A DNA stretch of 13,050 nucleotides. Origin: Bacteroidia bacterium (GTDB taxonomy: Bacteria; Bacteroidota; Bacteroidia; Bacteroidales; Azobacteroidaceae). The position numbers and the translations under genes are program-made. Within the stretch, counting starts at the first letter, position 1, and the number at the start of each line of letters is the position of its first letter. Of this stretch, positions 7,753-13,050 are shown piece after piece. Below the pieces are notes generated by a model, which worked only from the letters and a program-made list of their open reading frames with translations, did not search any database and had not been told where the DNA came from. Location of the stretch: contig BNTW01000077.1 of assembly GCA_025996895.1 (NCBI GenBank), positions 1-13,050 of the forward strand, given 5' to 3'.

Positions 7753-8364
7753 ATGTTGATAAAACTCTACGAACAAAACCCCAGTCAGAAAGAAATTGAC
7801 AAGATCATTGATGTTCTGAAAGACGGCGGAATTATCATTTATCCCACCGACACGGTATATGCGATGGGGTGTGATGCGCTGAATATTCGTGCAGTGGAAA
7901 GAATTTGCAAAATCAAAGGGATTAATCCGCAAAAAGTGAATTTGTCGATTATCTGTAACGATTTGAGCGGTATCAGCGAATATGCCAAAGTCAGCAATTC
8001 CGTTTTCAAACTCATGAAAAAAAACCTGCCCGGCCCCTTTACCTTTATTCTGAATGCGACGAACAGCCTCCCGAAAATCTACAAAAACCGGAAAGAAGTT
8101 GGTATCCGTGTTCCCGGCAATACAATTATCCGTACGATTGTGCAGGAGTTGGGCAATCCGGTACTGTCGACTTCCGTCCGCGACAAAGACGACATTCTGG
8201 AGTACAGTACCGACCCCGAACTGATTGAAGAGGAATACGGAAAAACCGTTGATCTGGTGATTGACGGCGGATACGGCGGATTAGAGCCTTCAACAGTGGT
8301 CGATTGCACCGGCGACGAAATCGAAATCGTCCGGCAGGGAAAAGGCGAATTAATTCCGGCTTAA
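7753..8364 (+). CDS. YciO/YrdC/Sua5 family protein (threonylcarbamoyl-AMP synthase-like)
   Basis: 203 residues, a single YrdC domain without the C-terminal Sua5 domain. Visible motifs are YPTDTVY at 30-36, KGINPQ at 55-60, PGPFTFIL at 93-100, GIRVPGN at 117-123 and PSTVVDCT near 178-185. The family binds threonine, bicarbonate and ATP to make threonylcarbamoyl-AMP for the t6A modification of tRNA. Here the usual TSAN near the active site reads STSVRD (139-144), which is closer to the YciO branch, whose physiological activity is less certain than that of TsaC. A separate TsaC/Sua5 may therefore exist elsewhere. The ATG at 7753 follows the small ORF stop by 4 bp. Confidence 0.88.
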   Translation: MLIKLYEQNPSQKEIDKIIDVLKDGGIIIYPTDTVYAMGCDALNIRAVERICKIKGINPQKVNLSIICNDLSGISEYAKVSNSVFKLMKKNLPGPFTFILNATNSLPKIYKNRKEVGIRVPGNTIIRTIVQELGNPVLSTSVRDKDDILEYSTDPELIEEEYGKTVDLVIDGGYGGLEPSTVVDCTGDEIEIVRQGKGELIPA

Positions 8365-8401
8365 TTTTACAATTAAATAATCATTTTGTTAGCAATTTCG
8401 T

Positions 8402-8431
8402 TTTGCAATTAAAGAAAATCGCCTAACTTTG
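8402..8431 (+). promoter_or_regulatory. Bacteroidota promoter for ald (-33 and -7)
   Basis: TTTG at 8402-8405 and TAACTTTG at 8424-8431 match both Bacteroidota promoter boxes with an 18 bp spacer. This is the best promoter in the window. The expected start is near 8438, giving a leader of about 25 nt before the ATG at 8463. A GCAATT direct repeat (8392-8397 and 8405-8410) overlaps the -33 region and could bind a regulator, which is speculative. Confidence 0.75.
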
Positions 8432-8462
8432 CAACATAATAACGAATTAAACAGCAAATTTT

Positions 8463-9545
8463 ATGAAAATTGGTGTTCCAAAAGAAATTAAAAACAACGA
8501 AAACCGGGTTTCATTAATTCCCGGTGGTGTGCATGCCTTTGTTCAACACGGACATGAAGTTTTTGTTCAAACACAAGCCGGTGCTAACAGCGGTTTCAGC
8601 GACGAAGCGTATCAAAAAGTAGGCGCAAAAATCATTCCCACAGCGGAAGAAGTTTTTGCTACGGCAGATATGATTATGAAAGTGAAAGAGCCGATTGCAA
8701 GCGAATACAAGTTAATTCGTCCCAATCAGCTGGTTTTCACGTATTTCCATTTTGCGGCCGACGAAACGCTGACGAAAGCCATGATAGCAAGTAATGCGGT
8801 TTGTTTGGCTTATGAAACGGTTACAAAGCCCGACCGGTCGTTGCCGTTGCTCATTCCGATGTCGGAAGTGGCCGGTAGAATGTCCGTGCAGGAAGGCGCG
8901 AAATACTTAGAAAAACCGCAAGGCGGAAAAGGCATTTTGCTGGGCGGCGTTCCGGGTGTGAAACCGGCGCATGTATTGATTTTGGGTGGCGGAGTGGTAG
9001 GAACGCATGCTGCGTTTATGGCTGCCGGTTTGGGTGCGCACGTAACGATTTTGGATATTTCGTTGCCGCGTTTGCGCTATTTGAGCGAAATCATGCCGAA
9101 AAATGTGGATACCATGATGTCGAGTCCCTACAATATCGAGCAACTGATTGCCCGGGCCGATTTGATTATCGGTGCGGTGTTAATTCCGGGCGCGAAAGCT
9201 CCTCATCTGATTACGAAAGGCATGTTGAAACACATTCCGAAAGGGACGGTTTTAGTCGATGTAGCGATTGATCAGGGCGGTTGCTTTGAAACTTCGCACC
9301 CGACCACGCATGCCGACCCAGTTTACGAAGTTGACGGCGTGATTCACTATTGCGTAGCGAATATTCCCGGTGCTGTTCCGATGACGTCTACGGAAGCATT
9401 GACTAACGCCACGCTTCCCTACGGTTTGCTTTTAGCCGGTTTGGGTTGGGAAAAAGCTTGTGAAAAGTACGCCGATTTGAGGGAAGGCCTCAATATAGTA
9501 AATGGGAAAATAGTCAATCAAGCAGTAGCGGAAGCGTTTATTTGA
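8463..9545 (+). CDS. ald: Alanine dehydrogenase (NAD+)
   Basis: 360 residues, full length for the family. It interconverts L-alanine and pyruvate plus ammonia with NAD+, linking amino acid fermentation or nitrogen assimilation to central metabolism. Catalytic and substrate residues fall at the same numbers as in well-studied enzymes: Arg15 (NENR), Lys75 (KVKEP), His96 (YFH), Asp270 (VAID) and Asn300 (VANIPG). The Rossmann loop GGGVVG is at 175-180 with Asp198 ending strand 2, which indicates NAD rather than NADP preference. It has its own promoter and is probably monocistronic. Its last codons overlap the 3' end of the opposite-strand head-GIN gene by 8 bp. Confidence 0.96.
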   Translation: MKIGVPKEIKNNENRVSLIPGGVHAFVQHGHEVFVQTQAGANSGFSDEAYQKVGAKIIPTAEEVFATADMIMKVKEPIASEYKLIRPNQLVFTYFHFAADETLTKAMIASNAVCLAYETVTKPDRSLPLLIPMSEVAGRMSVQEGAKYLEKPQGGKGILLGGVPGVKPAHVLILGGGVVGTHAAFMAAGLGAHVTILDISLPRLRYLSEIMPKNVDTMMSSPYNIEQLIARADLIIGAVLIPGAKAPHLITKGMLKHIPKGTVLVDVAIDQGGCFETSHPTTHADPVYEVDGVIHYCVANIPGAVPMTSTEALTNATLPYGLLLAGLGWEKACEKYADLREGLNIVNGKIVNQAVAEAFI

Positions 9546-10236
9546 CAATCTTTGCGTCCCCTGTGTGCCGAATCCTTCCCGACCCGGTTACCGTTGTCTT
9601 GATTTCTTCGGTCGCATAGGCGTCGATATTGCCCGACCCGCTCACTTTGCAGTCCAAATATTGGACTAAAAACTTCGGAGCGTCGATTGTGCCTGAGCCG
9701 CTCACGTAAAAATCGGCGCGAGTGGCCGCACCTTTCAAGCCGGTATTGCCCGATCCGGAAAGTTTCACCTGAAGATTTTCGCAATACAAACTGTCGGCCT
9801 GCACATTGCCTGAGCCGGAAAGGCGGATTTCCATGTTTTGTGCATTCACCGCTTTCTCCAGCACGACACTTCCCGCACCCGAAAGCTGTATCTTGCTCAA
9901 ATTGCGGGAATTAGTGTAAATCTTAAATTGCGACGGATTGATTGTAGAATCCGTTTTTTGCCGGATAATCAACTGCTTGTCCCGAACGGAAATATCCAGA
10001 CAAGAAAGCAGGTTTTCGTCTATCTGCACTTGCAGAAAAGGCTCTTCCTGCGAAATTTGCTGATAAATCACTTCAGCCGAAATAGCGAGAAGGATTTCGT
10101 CGTAATCGGAAATAGCAATTTTCTCTTCCGCCATCGTATAATTTCCTTCAATCCACTTGTGATTGCCCATCGAACAAGAATTATAAAAAGTCAATGCCAT
10201 AAAACAAAAAATAAATAAAGGTGTAAATCGTTTCAT
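9538..10236 (-). CDS. Head-GIN domain (DUF2807) lipoprotein
   Basis: 232 residues. A hydrophobic N-terminus ends at NSC, so Cys21 may be lipidated, although the lipobox is not a classical one. From about residue 40 the protein is a DUF2807 domain, annotated in Bacteroidota as a putative auto-transporter adhesin head; real function is unknown. Six repeats of [ST]-G-[AS]-G occur at 119-122, 140-143, 160-163, 179-182, 199-202 and 217-220, spaced 18-21 residues, consistent with the turns of a right-handed beta-helix. The gene is divergent from rmlD and convergent with ald, overlapping the end of ald. It is expected on the cell envelope. Confidence 0.85.
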   Translation of the reverse strand: MKRFTPLFIFCFMALTFYNSCSMGNHKWIEGNYTMAEEKIAISDYDEILLAISAEVIYQQISQEEPFLQVQIDENLLSCLDISVRDKQLIIRQKTDSTINPSQFKIYTNSRNLSKIQLSGAGSVVLEKAVNAQNMEIRLSGSGNVQADSLYCENLQVKLSGSGNTGLKGAATRADFYVSGSGTIDAPKFLVQYLDCKVSGSGNIDAYATEEIKTTVTGSGRIRHTGDAKIVK

Positions 10237-10245
10237 TATATTTTA

Positions 10246-10253
10246 TACTTTTG
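10246..10253 (+). promoter_or_regulatory. -7 box for rmlD
   Basis: TACTTTTG matches TAnnTTTG. It lies 18 bp before the rmlD ATG (10272), predicting a leader of only about 12 nt. No TTTG is present at the -33 distance. It overlaps the opposing promoter region of the head-GIN gene. Confidence 0.55.
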
Positions 10254-10255
10254 TG

Positions 10256-10263
10256 CAAAAATA
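10256..10263 (-). promoter_or_regulatory. -7 box for the head-GIN gene
   Basis: On the minus strand these bases read TATTTTTG, an exact TAnnTTTG match, 19 bp upstream of the ATG at 10236. Together with the plus-strand box it forms a near-palindrome centred on TTTTGTGCAAAA, with 2 bp between the two boxes. Confidence 0.5.
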
Positions 10264-10271
10264 CAACTTTT

Positions 10272-11141
10272 ATGATTAAAAACATACTTATCACCGGTGC
10301 AAAAGGGCAATTAGGCAGTGAATTAGGTAGATTGTATGCGCAATACCCTGAATTTAACTTTATTCCGACCGATATCGACGAGCTGGATTTGACCGACAAA
10401 ACGGCTGTTTCAGCGTTTGTAAGCGATAATCAAATTGATTGTATCGTGAATTGCGCCGCCTATACCGCTGTCGACCGCGCAGAAGATGAGATAGAATGGT
10501 GTTATAAAATAAATCGCGACGCTGTGCGGAATTTGGCGGAAGTTGCCTGCGAAAAAGCGGTTATCATTCACATTTCGACCGATTATGTTTTCGACGGAAA
10601 AGCCACTACTCCTTATAAAGAAACGGATCAGACCCATCCGCAATCGGTGTATGGAAAAAGTAAGCGCGAAGGCGAAGAAATTTTGCAGTTGGTTTGTCCG
10701 CAAAGCATCATTATCCGGACGGCTTGGCTCTATTCGGCTTTCGGCAATAATTTTGTCAAAACCATGCTTCGCTTGGCAAAGGAACGGCCTGAACTAAACG
10801 TGGTCTATGACCAAAAAGGAACGCCGACCTACGCCGCCGATTTGGCGCAAGCCATTTTATCGATGATCGTTTTTACGGAAAAAACCAACCGCTGGTATCC
10901 CGGTGTTTATCATTACAGCAACGAAGGGCAGACTTCGTGGTTTCATTTCACGGAAAAAATCCTGCAATTTGCAGAAATCAACGGCTGTCAGGTCAATCCG
11001 ATTACGACCGGGCAATATCCGACCAAAGCGGCGCGACCGGTGTACAGTGTGTTGGATAAAACGAAGATCAAAAAAACGTTTCAACTCATTGTGCCTGAAT
11101 GGGAAGACAGCTTAAAAAAATGTATTCTTAAGTTGTCATAA
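10272..11141 (+). CDS. rmlD: dTDP-4-dehydrorhamnose reductase
   Basis: 289 residues. It catalyses the last step of dTDP-L-rhamnose synthesis, reducing dTDP-4-keto-L-rhamnose with NAD(P)H to feed surface polysaccharide assembly. An extended SDR fold is visible: the nucleotide loop GAKGQLG at 9-15, NCAAYTAVDRAE at 60-71, STDYVFDG at 102-109 carrying the catalytic Thr103, and YGKSK with Tyr127 and Lys131. RTAWLY and the GTPTYA segment are further family marks. The start at 10272 was chosen because a TTG start at 10251 would lie inside the -7 box. It stands alone here; rmlA, rmlB and rmlC, often clustered with it, are not in the window. Confidence 0.95.
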   Translation: MIKNILITGAKGQLGSELGRLYAQYPEFNFIPTDIDELDLTDKTAVSAFVSDNQIDCIVNCAAYTAVDRAEDEIEWCYKINRDAVRNLAEVACEKAVIIHISTDYVFDGKATTPYKETDQTHPQSVYGKSKREGEEILQLVCPQSIIIRTAWLYSAFGNNFVKTMLRLAKERPELNVVYDQKGTPTYAADLAQAILSMIVFTEKTNRWYPGVYHYSNEGQTSWFHFTEKILQFAEINGCQVNPITTGQYPTKAARPVYSVLDKTKIKKTFQLIVPEWEDSLKKCILKLS

Positions 11142-11163
11142 AATAATTATTGCTTAAAGAAAA

Positions 11164-11225
11164 ATCAGGAAAATCTACAAACGGTTATGCGAACTTTTTG
11201 AGAATTATCTGTAGATTTTCCCGAT
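11164..11225. repeat. Long inverted repeat between convergent rmlD and the thioredoxin-fold gene
   Basis: ATCAGGAAAATCTACA (11164-11179) pairs with TGTAGATTTTCCCGAT (11210-11225) with one mismatch; the inner 12 bp are perfect. The loop is 30 nt. It sits in the 106 bp between two gene ends that face each other, so it may act as a bidirectional terminator, but it lacks a GC-rich stem directly followed by a T-run. A small mobile palindrome is an alternative. Confidence 0.55.
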
Positions 11226-11247
11226 TAGGTGTTTTGTCATTGCTATT

Positions 11248-12498
11248 TCATTTCAACCATTCCTTCAATTGGGCGTATCGTCCGCGAACAATACCTTCGG
11301 CATCAATCAAAATGAATGTTGGTGTGCCTACAATGCCGTAATTGCGAAAATTGACACCATCAAAGCCTTGAAAATCGCAATATTTATCCTGCCATGGAAG
11401 TTTTTCGGCAGTATATTCAAAAACATCTTTACTCTCGTCGGCAGCAATCGAAATCACGCGGACGTTGTTGTCAACAAGCAACTGATATTTTTGCTTCAAT
11501 GCTTCCAGTTCATTGTGGCATAATCCGCAGCCGGTTTCGTAAAACATCACCAGCGCATTTTTCGGCAGAAACGAACGGTCGCCGGTTTGGATTTCCGGCG
11601 CAGTCTGACCGTTAATCGGCATCGTCAAATATTCCACACCCAGTTGGGGCAAAAGATAATCCTTGGCGTATTTAGTGAATTGACGGATAATCGATTGTGT
11701 CAATTCGCGGCGAACGGGAATATCAGTAACGCGGTCGAGCAAATGCCGGCTGTTGTCGAGCAAAAGCGTGTCACTCGTTTGATTGAGGTCAAACCACAAG
11801 TCAATCATCAACTGCCAAAAGCCGCTTGTGTATAAATCATTAAAGTTCAATCTGTCGGAAATGTATTTTTGTTGTTCTTTACGAACATCTTCGGCAGATT
11901 GAGTAAGCGAACTACCCGTGCCGGTCAAGCAATTCAACATTTCCAGCAAACGACCGGCATAAAGAGGGCTGTTACGGATTTCTTTCTGCAAAGCAACATA
12001 CTGATTTTCCAACCCCATCTGTTCTTGCCGAAGTGCCGGATACATCTGGTCTTTCATCTGAAACTCGTTCAATCCGGACAGAACGTATTGGTATTTTTCC
12101 AGCAACTGACGCTGGCGGGCAGTGACATCGTCAATAAAACGGTTTTCTTCCGATTGATCGAAAGTTACCTCAATATTGTCATAACCGCGCACTTTGTTGA
12201 TCACAATCAACTTCTCGCCGTTGAGTATCAGATTGATACTCTTACATTCCTTGATCGCCAGCCGGCCCACGCCGCGATAATTCGCGTATTGCGCAGGCAA
12301 AACAATCGTGGTTTTACCTGCTTCGGCCATACGGCCGTTCAAAACAGTGTCCTGTTTCACTCCTTCCATCACAATAACGGAATATTGCAAACCGGAACAC
12401 GGAGGCAAATCAATCTCAATCGTTTGCGCGGAAAGCACGCAAACAGTTAACAACTGACAGCTAACAACTAACCATTTTCGTAACCATTTTTTTCCCAT
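11248..12498 (-). CDS. Exported TlpA-like thioredoxin-fold protein
   Basis: 416 residues. A signal peptide (about 1-24, ending VLSAQT) directs it to the periplasm. The middle (about 115-290) is mostly helical with no recognised domain. The C-terminal thioredoxin fold carries the redox motif CGLC at 324-327 (ETGCGLCHNE) and the cis-proline GTP at 391-393. Such TlpA/ResA-like proteins reduce disulfides of envelope proteins or help cytochrome maturation; the exact partner is unknown. The N-terminal part (25-110) may resemble the DUF4369-type beta domain that often precedes TlpA domains in Bacteroidota, but this is weak. No TAnnTTTG promoter is seen near the start. Codons 9-19 are made of a dispersed-type repeat, and the DGR remnant lies directly upstream. 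Confidence 0.85.
   Translation of the reverse strand: MGKKWLRKWLVVSCQLLTVCVLSAQTIEIDLPPCSGLQYSVIVMEGVKQDTVLNGRMAEAGKTTIVLPAQYANYRGVGRLAIKECKSINLILNGEKLIVINKVRGYDNIEVTFDQSEENRFIDDVTARQRQLLEKYQYVLSGLNEFQMKDQMYPALRQEQMGLENQYVALQKEIRNSPLYAGRLLEMLNCLTGTGSSLTQSAEDVRKEQQKYISDRLNFNDLYTSGFWQLMIDLWFDLNQTSDTLLLDNSRHLLDRVTDIPVRRELTQSIIRQFTKYAKDYLLPQLGVEYLTMPINGQTAPEIQTGDRSFLPKNALVMFYETGCGLCHNELEALKQKYQLLVDNNVRVISIAADESKDVFEYTAEKLPWQDKYCDFQGFDGVNFRNYGIVGTPTFILIDAEGIVRGRYAQLKEWLK
12442..12473 (-). repeat. Dispersed-type GTTAACTG/CAGTTGTTAG repeat inside the signal peptide
   Basis: On the minus strand this stretch strings together GTTAGTTGTTAGC, TGTCAGTTG and TTAACTGTT, the low-complexity pattern of short intergenic repeats known from many bacterial genomes. 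Read in frame it gives VVSCQLLTV, the typical mistranslation product of this repeat class, here serving as the hydrophobic core of the signal peptide. Confidence 0.6.
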
Positions 12499-12515
12499 AT
12501 TATTATTATTTTGTT

Positions 12516-12660
12516 TTACTTATAATTCTCCATTCTCAACTTATATGCGTCTAAATGGCGAGTAAAATACCCGTAATCGAAAAACAAGTTTGGGCGGTCG
12601 AGCAAAATCTTTCGTTTGATATTATAGCATTTTAAATGACGCATAAGAGTTCGTGCAGTT
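12516..12660 (-). pseudogene. Possible C-terminal remnant of a DGR-type reverse transcriptase
   Basis: Behind the broken avd gene, the minus strand contains CTNSY in the avd frame (near 12645-12660) and then, one frame over, LMRHLKCYNIKRKILL and FFDYGYFTRHL, ending at TAA 12516-12518. The order NSY, then LMRH..CYNIKRK, then an aromatic FF.YGYF block resembles the tail that follows the catalytic domain in Bacteroidota DGR reverse transcriptases (an NSYLG-like segment and a basic helix). The catalytic core with its YxDD box is absent. The last residues (YKLRMENYK) come from a separate short repeat. The resemblance is from memory of the family and no alignment was possible; a chance open frame of about 60 codons is the alternative. 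Confidence 0.4.
12518..12545 (-). repeat. Short AATTCTCCATTCTCA-type repeat with flanking ACTTATA direct repeats
   Basis: ACTTATA occurs at 12518-12524 and again at 12539-12545, enclosing ATTCTCCATTCTCA. This is another common low-complexity intergenic repeat type; its translation gives LRMEN. It lies 20 bp upstream of the thioredoxin-fold gene start. Confidence 0.45.
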
Positions 12661-13017
12661 GCCCGAACGAATATTTTTGTCCATACTTTTTTCCCAAGCC
12701 GTCAGTTGTTTGCTGATACTTTCGATTTGTTCGCTGACCGACACGAACTGTTTCATTCCTATTTGCTTCGAGTCGTGTGCCGCGCGAAACAGCAGGCGTA
12801 TCACTACCACATTTTCCCGCGCCGTCTTGATGTGCGGCAGTTTTTCGCGCACGCAGTTGGCACGCTAGATGTTCAACATCAGTTCGGTCACTTCATCTTG
12901 AATGCGCTCGCCGATCGTAAACCGGTACATTCGCTGCATATTCCCGTATATCCGGTAAATCTGCATCATCAGTTCGTAAGAAACTTTATATACCGGCAAA
13001 TTCTCGTACAGAGCCAT
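12622..13017 (-). pseudogene. avd: Broken Avd-family four-helix-bundle gene (DGR accessory protein)
   Basis: ATG at 13015-13017 opens a frame beginning MALYENLPVYKVSYEL. It runs through RFTIGERIQDEVTELMLNI to a TAG at 12865-12867 (codon 51), then continues in the same frame with RANCVREKLPHIKTARE, VVVIRLLFRAAHDSKQIG and SISKQLTAWEKS, to TAA at 12622-12624. Ignoring the TAG, residues 1-115 match the Bacteroidota Avd pattern (LPVYK..Y.L, RFTIGE, NI-Y-RAN, ARE...IRL, SKQLT.W.KS). Avd is a basic pentameric helical bundle that binds the DGR reverse transcriptase and is needed for mutagenic retrohoming. The codon that became TAG is usually Tyr, so a single TAC/TAT change explains it. The reading after about residue 116 is not Avd-like. 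The related 23S rRNA intervening-sequence family is a less good fit because the NIAEG signature is absent. Confidence 0.7.
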
Positions 13018-13037
13018 GTTTGAATTTTTTAACTCTG

Positions 13038-13045
13038 CAAAGATA
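13038..13045 (-). promoter_or_regulatory. -7 box for the avd remnant
   Basis: The minus strand reads TATCTTTG, an exact TAnnTTTG match, 20 bp upstream of the avd ATG. The -33 region lies outside the window. It suggests the remnant may still be transcribed and could also feed the thioredoxin-fold gene downstream. Confidence 0.45.
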
Positions 13046-13050
13046 ATTAT

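Noticed and set aside
10251..10271. TTG start for rmlD
   Set aside because: It lies within the predicted -7 box, and the Rossmann strand begins naturally after the ATG at 10272.
11248..12498. The thioredoxin-fold gene as the variable protein of the DGR
   Set aside because: It lies downstream of the avd remnant rather than upstream, ends in a thioredoxin fold instead of a C-type lectin fold, and no VR/TR pair with A-specific differences is visible.
12865..12867. TAG recoded to Gln as in some gut phages
   Set aside because: The family prefers Tyr at this position, the neighbouring genes show no in-frame TAG, and lack of TAG stops in so few genes means little.
12706..13023. Plus-strand open frame of 105 codons over the avd remnant
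   Set aside because: The minus strand shows clear Avd family patterns and a start with a -7 box, while the plus frame has low-complexity His/Phe/Arg composition typical of a shadow.
1..13050. CRISPR array, tRNA, rRNA or complete transposase
   Set aside because: No regularly spaced direct repeats, cloverleaf or transposase motifs were seen on either strand.

Overview
The window looks like a Bacteroidota chromosome, most likely of the order Bacteroidales. The evidence is the Bacteroidota-type -7 box (TAnnTTTG) upstream of several genes, nearly absent Shine-Dalgarno sequences, lipoprotein signals ending at a Cys, a single-chain class II glycyl-tRNA synthetase, an FKBP lipoprotein, a head-GIN (DUF2807) protein and a TlpA-like thioredoxin protein. 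The genus cannot be told from the sequence. Most of the window is housekeeping or envelope biology; the right edge is a decayed accessory element.

Left part (1-5543). The first bases read as the C-terminus of a protein that may carry a type IX secretion sorting domain. A REP-like double palindrome (47-136) and a strong intrinsic terminator (187-213) follow. Next are hppA (membrane pyrophosphatase, 299-2716) and an operon of glyS, lemA and an FKBP-type isomerase lipoprotein (2869-5533). This operon continues after 10 bp into an S9 peptidase lipoprotein.

Middle (5544-9545). The S9 dipeptidyl-peptidase-like lipoprotein is followed by a tiny AT-rich ORF of 37 codons, which sits 4 bp upstream of a YciO/YrdC-family gene. 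Alanine dehydrogenase (ald) follows with its own clear promoter.

Right part (9538-12498). A head-GIN lipoprotein gene on the minus strand overlaps the 3' end of ald tail to tail. It is divergent from rmlD (dTDP-4-dehydrorhamnose reductase), and the two share a 35 bp intergenic region with overlapping face-to-face -7 boxes. rmlD converges on a thioredoxin-fold exported protein across a long hairpin (11164-11225). The signal peptide of the thioredoxin-fold gene is partly encoded by a short dispersed-type repeat.

Right edge (12516-13050). On the minus strand is a broken gene of the Avd four-helix-bundle family, the accessory protein of diversity-generating retroelements (DGRs). It has an in-frame TAG at codon 51. 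Directly behind it, in another frame, is a short stretch that resembles the C-terminal tail of a DGR-type reverse transcriptase. The best reading is a fossil DGR that lost its template repeat and most of its reverse transcriptase by deletion; any variable-protein gene would lie just beyond the right edge. This is the most unusual content of the window.
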